Shown: positions 61,318 through 64,000 of the stretch, piece after piece
Layout of the letters: every line of letters begins with the position of its first letter
Position numbering within the stretch: position 1 is the first letter of the stretch
DNA from: a candidate division TA06 bacterium
GTDB taxonomy: Bacteria; Edwardsbacteria; AC1; EtOH8
NCBI GenBank assembly: GCA_016235665.1
Contig: JACRJI010000003.1
Coordinates: 1-64,000, forward strand
Reading direction: 5' to 3'
DNA: 64,000 nt
Program-made: the position numbers and the translations under genes
The notes under the pieces: model-generated
Seen by the model: the letters and a program-made list of their open reading frames with translations, nothing else
What the model was told of the DNA's origin: nothing
Databases searched by the model: none

Positions 61318-61347
61318 TTGACAGCCCTTGCGTTTACGTGGTATGCT
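61318..61347 (+). promoter_or_regulatory. Sigma-70 promoter of the YigZ-like gene
   Basis: TTGACA (61318-61323), an 18-bp spacer and TATGCT (61342-61347). Transcription would start near 61354, giving a 21-base leader before the GTG start. The rest of this gap (61165-61317) carries CGTGTTTCGCGGG phrases. Confidence 0.75.
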
Positions 61348-61374
61348 TTTGGTTCAAATTGAAAAACGACCGCC

Positions 61375-61761
61375 GTGGAACAAGCTTTTAATCAAATAAA
61401 CCCCTTTGTGGTGGACCGCAAGTCCAAATACGCCGTCACCTCTTTTCCGGTGACTTCGGAGGAAGATTTCAAGGAAAAGCTCAAACTGCTTTTGAAGGAC
61501 AAGAAATTCCGCAGCGCCGACCACAACATCGCGGCTTACCGCATCCTAAGCCCGGAGGGCAGACTGCTGGAATACAAGAACGACGGCTACAATTCTCCGT
61601 CAAAAGAAACCGGGGCCGGGGTGATGATGCTGGAGATCATGCGCCAGAAAAAGGCCGAGAACCTCTGCATCGTGGTCACCCGCTGGTACGGGGGGATCCA
61701 CCTGGGGGCCGACCGGTTCAAGCACGTCCGGGAGGCAACCATTAAAATACTGGAAGGTTAA
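61375..61761 (+). CDS. YigZ/IMPACT-family protein (short form)
   Basis: 128 residues starting at GTG, the only start after an in-frame stop. The IMPACT domain is present: SKYAVTSFPVTSEEDF, ADHNIAAYRI, GAGVMMLEIM and VTRWYGGIHLGADRFKHV. The usual bacterial protein is about 200 residues with a second domain; here it ends after the IMPACT fold. Function in bacteria is poorly known. The next gene starts 1 bp after its stop. Confidence 0.88.
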   Translation: MEQAFNQINPFVVDRKSKYAVTSFPVTSEEDFKEKLKLLLKDKKFRSADHNIAAYRILSPEGRLLEYKNDGYNSPSKETGAGVMMLEIMRQKKAENLCIVVTRWYGGIHLGADRFKHVREATIKILEG

Positions 61762-61762
61762 A

Positions 61763-63169
61763 ATGAAGAAGTTCTTCCTCGCTTTTTCCCTTATGGTGGC
61801 CCCGGCCCTGGCCCTGGGCCAGACCATGGAGACGCCGGTTTCGTTTGATTCCAATGGCAAGATCCTGGAATGGACCCGGAAGCTGGAATCTCAGGCCGGC
61901 CTTTTCCCCGAGGTGGCAGATTTTAAAAGCGCCGTACTGTGGAAAGCGGATACGCTCTATACTCTGGAGATTACCGCCGGACTGGGAAGAATGCGAAAAC
62001 CCCTCCCCAAAAGCGGCTATGACACACTGAAATTAAAAGTCGATAACTTTCTTAGTGCTTCCGGAGGTTCGCTGGCTTTAAATCAGGAAGGGCGCGGAGC
62101 CTACCTCCTGTGGCAGATCCCGCTTTCCCTGGGCTGGTACGGTCCGGCGGTATTGGGAATAATTCAGCCCGAAGAAGCCACCACCGGAGCGGGATTATAT
62201 CTGGCCAGCGCTTCGGCCTCGTATTTTATACCTTTTATTATAACCAACAATAAACAGGTCACCTCCGGACAGGAACATTTATCCATCGCAGGCGGTTTTC
62301 GCGGAATAACAGCTGGCGTGGCCATCTCGAATCTGCTGAACATGGAGGATTCCAAGGGCTATTTTGCAACCATGCTGGCTACCAGCATCTCCGGCCAGAT
62401 CGCAGGCTATCATTACGGAAAATATTTTACCAAACCCCAGGCCCGGATGATAAGCAATTATGCCACTTTCGGCATGATAGAGTTGCCGTTGGCTTCGATA
62501 TTGCTCAAAACTGAATACGAGACAGGCGAATCGTTTTTAAGGGTCCAGTCTGCCTATCTCTTGGCTGGCATGGCCGGTGGTGCCTATCTGGGTTACAAGC
62601 TGGCCTACCGTAAAAACTACTCCGACGGCCATCCAACCATCATCGCCTCAGCCGGATGGACCGGGTTAGTGGCTGGTTATGGAACATATTTATTTTTCAA
62701 GAGTCCTTACAAACACACTACCTTCATAAGCCCCTATGGAGATACATACTCTAGTTCTTCGTTTGAGTTAAAGGCATCCGATATCCGTACCGCAACCTTT
62801 ATAGCCCTGACCACTAGCGCTTCAGGCCTTTATCTGGCCCACAAATACACCAACGGCTACACTTTTTCCCGCGGCGACGGTTTTATCGTTATGGGCAGCA
62901 CCGCCGCCGGTGGTCTGTTGGGTTGCGGGTTGGGATTTTTGATCCATCCCTCCAGCGACAGTGAAAGCAATGAGATATTTCAATCTGTTTCCGGCTTGTC
63001 TTCTTTGGGAATGATCGCAGGTTTTACGTTGGGACTTTATTCTGTCCGCAACCAAAATCATAAAAATTTGGGCAACCTGGACATCAACTTCGACGGGATA
63101 CCGCTGGGCCTGGCTTTGGCCGCCGGCAAAACAAAAACGAAGATTCCCTGGATAACCGGAAGCTTTTGA
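61763..63169 (+). CDS. Exported protein of unknown function with many hydrophobic segments
   Basis: 468 residues. A signal peptide (1-19, ending LALGQ) is followed by about ten Gly/Ala-rich hydrophobic stretches (for example GMAGGAYLGYKLAY, GLLGCGLGFLIH). This could be an outer-membrane beta-barrel or a helical membrane protein; the pattern does not settle it. No family recognised. It begins just after the YigZ-like gene. Confidence 0.7.
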   Translation: MKKFFLAFSLMVAPALALGQTMETPVSFDSNGKILEWTRKLESQAGLFPEVADFKSAVLWKADTLYTLEITAGLGRMRKPLPKSGYDTLKLKVDNFLSASGGSLALNQEGRGAYLLWQIPLSLGWYGPAVLGIIQPEEATTGAGLYLASASASYFIPFIITNNKQVTSGQEHLSIAGGFRGITAGVAISNLLNMEDSKGYFATMLATSISGQIAGYHYGKYFTKPQARMISNYATFGMIELPLASILLKTEYETGESFLRVQSAYLLAGMAGGAYLGYKLAYRKNYSDGHPTIIASAGWTGLVAGYGTYLFFKSPYKHTTFISPYGDTYSSSSFELKASDIRTATFIALTTSASGLYLAHKYTNGYTFSRGDGFIVMGSTAAGGLLGCGLGFLIHPSSDSESNEIFQSVSGLSSLGMIAGFTLGLYSVRNQNHKNLGNLDINFDGIPLGLALAAGKTKTKIPWITGSF

Positions 63170-63174
63170 ACGTT

Positions 63175-64000
63175 ATGTCTAAAAATACCCTCATCGACAC
63201 CCACGCCCACCTGAACAACAAGGACTTCAACGGCGACCTGAGCCAGGTAATAGACCGGGCTAAGGCTGCCGGGGTGGAATATATCATCAACATCGGCTAT
63301 GACCTCCGGTCCAGCCACCGGGCGGTGGAGCTGGCTGAGAAGTACGACTGCTGCTACGCCGCGGTGGGCGTGCATCCCCACGATGCCAAGACCCTTGACC
63401 AGGAAGTGTTCCAGCACCTGGGCGAGCTGGCCAAGAACCCCAAAGTGGTGGCCGTCGGCGAGATGGGCCTGGATTTCCATAGGAACCTGTCGCCCCGGGA
63501 CATTCAGATAGAGGCCTTCAAAAAACAGCTGGCCTGGGCGGAAACCCTGAACCTGCCGGTGGTGGTCCACGACCGGGAGGCGCATCCGGAGACCATGGAC
63601 ATCCTGAAAGACCATCCGGAACTGAAGGTGGTGCTCCATTGTTTTGCCGGCGATGCGGAGATGACCAAAGAGGCCAAACGGCGGGGATACCTGCTATCTA
63701 TAGGCGGGCCGGTGACCTTCAAGAATTCCAAGCATCTGCCGGAAGTACTGAGAACATTGGGTCTGGAAGGATTGATGCTGGAGACCGACTGCCCCTACCT
63801 GGGCCCGGAACCGCACCGGGGAGCCCGCAACGAGCCGGCCTACCTGCCCCTGATAGCCCGAAAAGTCTCGGAACTGCTCGATCCCCTCACCTACGATGAC
63901 GTCTGCAGGGTGACCACGGTCAACGCCAAGAAATTCTTCAACATCGGAAAGATCGACCCCGCCAAGATCGCCTACCAGATCCGGGACTCCCTCTATCTCA
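63175..64000 (+). CDS. tatD: TatD-family metal-dependent DNase (partial, runs off window)
   Basis: At least 275 residues; the 3' end is beyond the window. Metal-site motifs are visible: IDTHAHL, VGEMGLDFHR, VVHDREAH, HCFAGD and LETDCPYLGPEPHRG. TatD enzymes are 3'-5' exonucleases or deoxyribonucleases used in DNA repair and turnover. Canonical proteins end near residue 260, so this one has an extension (after VNAKKFFNI). It lies 5 bp after the preceding gene. Confidence 0.93.
   Translation, partial: MSKNTLIDTHAHLNNKDFNGDLSQVIDRAKAAGVEYIINIGYDLRSSHRAVELAEKYDCCYAAVGVHPHDAKTLDQEVFQHLGELAKNPKVVAVGEMGLDFHRNLSPRDIQIEAFKKQLAWAETLNLPVVVHDREAHPETMDILKDHPELKVVLHCFAGDAEMTKEAKRRGYLLSIGGPVTFKNSKHLPEVLRTLGLEGLMLETDCPYLGPEPHRGARNEPAYLPLIARKVSELLDPLTYDDVCRVTTVNAKKFFNIGKIDPAKIAYQIRDSLYL

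Overview
The window looks like a chromosomal segment of an uncultured, free-living Gram-negative bacterium. No close relative can be named from sequence alone. Four secreted proteins end in a FlgD-like/type IX-style C-terminal sorting domain, there is an unusual mix of exported metalloprotease, endonuclease I and kelch proteins, and intergenic DNA is full of short dispersed repeats. That combination suggests the FCB side of the tree (Edwardsbacteria, TA06 or WOR-3-like candidate phyla), but this is inference. Housekeeping genes are GC-rich. The stretches at about 12.2-13.6, 35-39.4 and 56.0-56.5 kb are visibly more AT-rich and hold the accessory genes. No rRNA, tRNA, CRISPR array, transposase or integrase was found.

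Layout. 0.1-4.2 kb (minus strand) is an extended arsenic/metal operon read from an ArsR-type palindrome at 4206-4227: arsR, acr3, a rhodanese-like protein lacking the catalytic Cys, a Cys-tailed ferredoxin, a CDF cation exporter and two thioredoxin-fold proteins. 4.3-12.0 kb (plus) holds a membrane protein, exonuclease III, a PAS-GAF sensor, a secreted kelch protein, an APH-type kinase and serS. 12.0-17.5 kb is an accessory strip of small genes (lipoprotein, HNH-like protein, three GNATs, NUDIX, AlaX-like editing protein, ICMT-like protein). It also carries partial copies of the serS 3' end and of a GNAT 5' end, plus palindromic repeats. 17.5-26.8 kb contains small membrane or lipoproteins, a DUF4153 protein, a methyltransferase, a PAS protein, an SRAP protein, and the dnaG-rpoD pair ending in a strong terminator. 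27.1-33.7 kb encodes two very large secreted proteins, one with an endonuclease I domain.

33.8-39.4 kb starts with a TtcA-like protein and then a compact, AT-rich island. The island has a Panacea-domain antitoxin with a RelE-like toxin, a short peptide resembling the start of a type IIG restriction enzyme, and a lipase-like hydrolase next to a DUF4062 (TIR-like) protein. This last pair is the best candidate for an undescribed defence system. 39.4-47.8 kb (minus) holds clpB with its own sigma-70 promoter, and an operon of a large GH13 glycosidase, a divergent polysaccharide deacetylase-like protein and a CapA-like phosphatase. 47.9-53.8 kb (minus) has exported proteins (DUF1028-TPR, M6 metalloprotease, DUF192 lipoprotein, DUF350) and a membrane protein with an Mpv17-like tail. 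53.8-61.2 kb (minus) is central carbon metabolism: sucCD, a 2-hydroxyacid dehydrogenase, a NUDIX protein, and a tightly overlapping malic enzyme-fumarase operon. The window ends on the plus strand with a YigZ-like protein, a membrane protein and a truncated tatD.

How the genes fit together. Malic enzyme, class I fumarase and succinyl-CoA synthetase form a C4-dicarboxylate segment linking pyruvate, fumarate and succinyl-CoA. The arsenic operon appears to couple efflux with thiol-redox proteins. The secreted proteins share a C-terminal sorting module, implying a common export route encoded elsewhere. The accessory strip at 12-17.5 kb shows repeated partial-gene duplication at the edges of cargo genes, which may record how new genes were captured.
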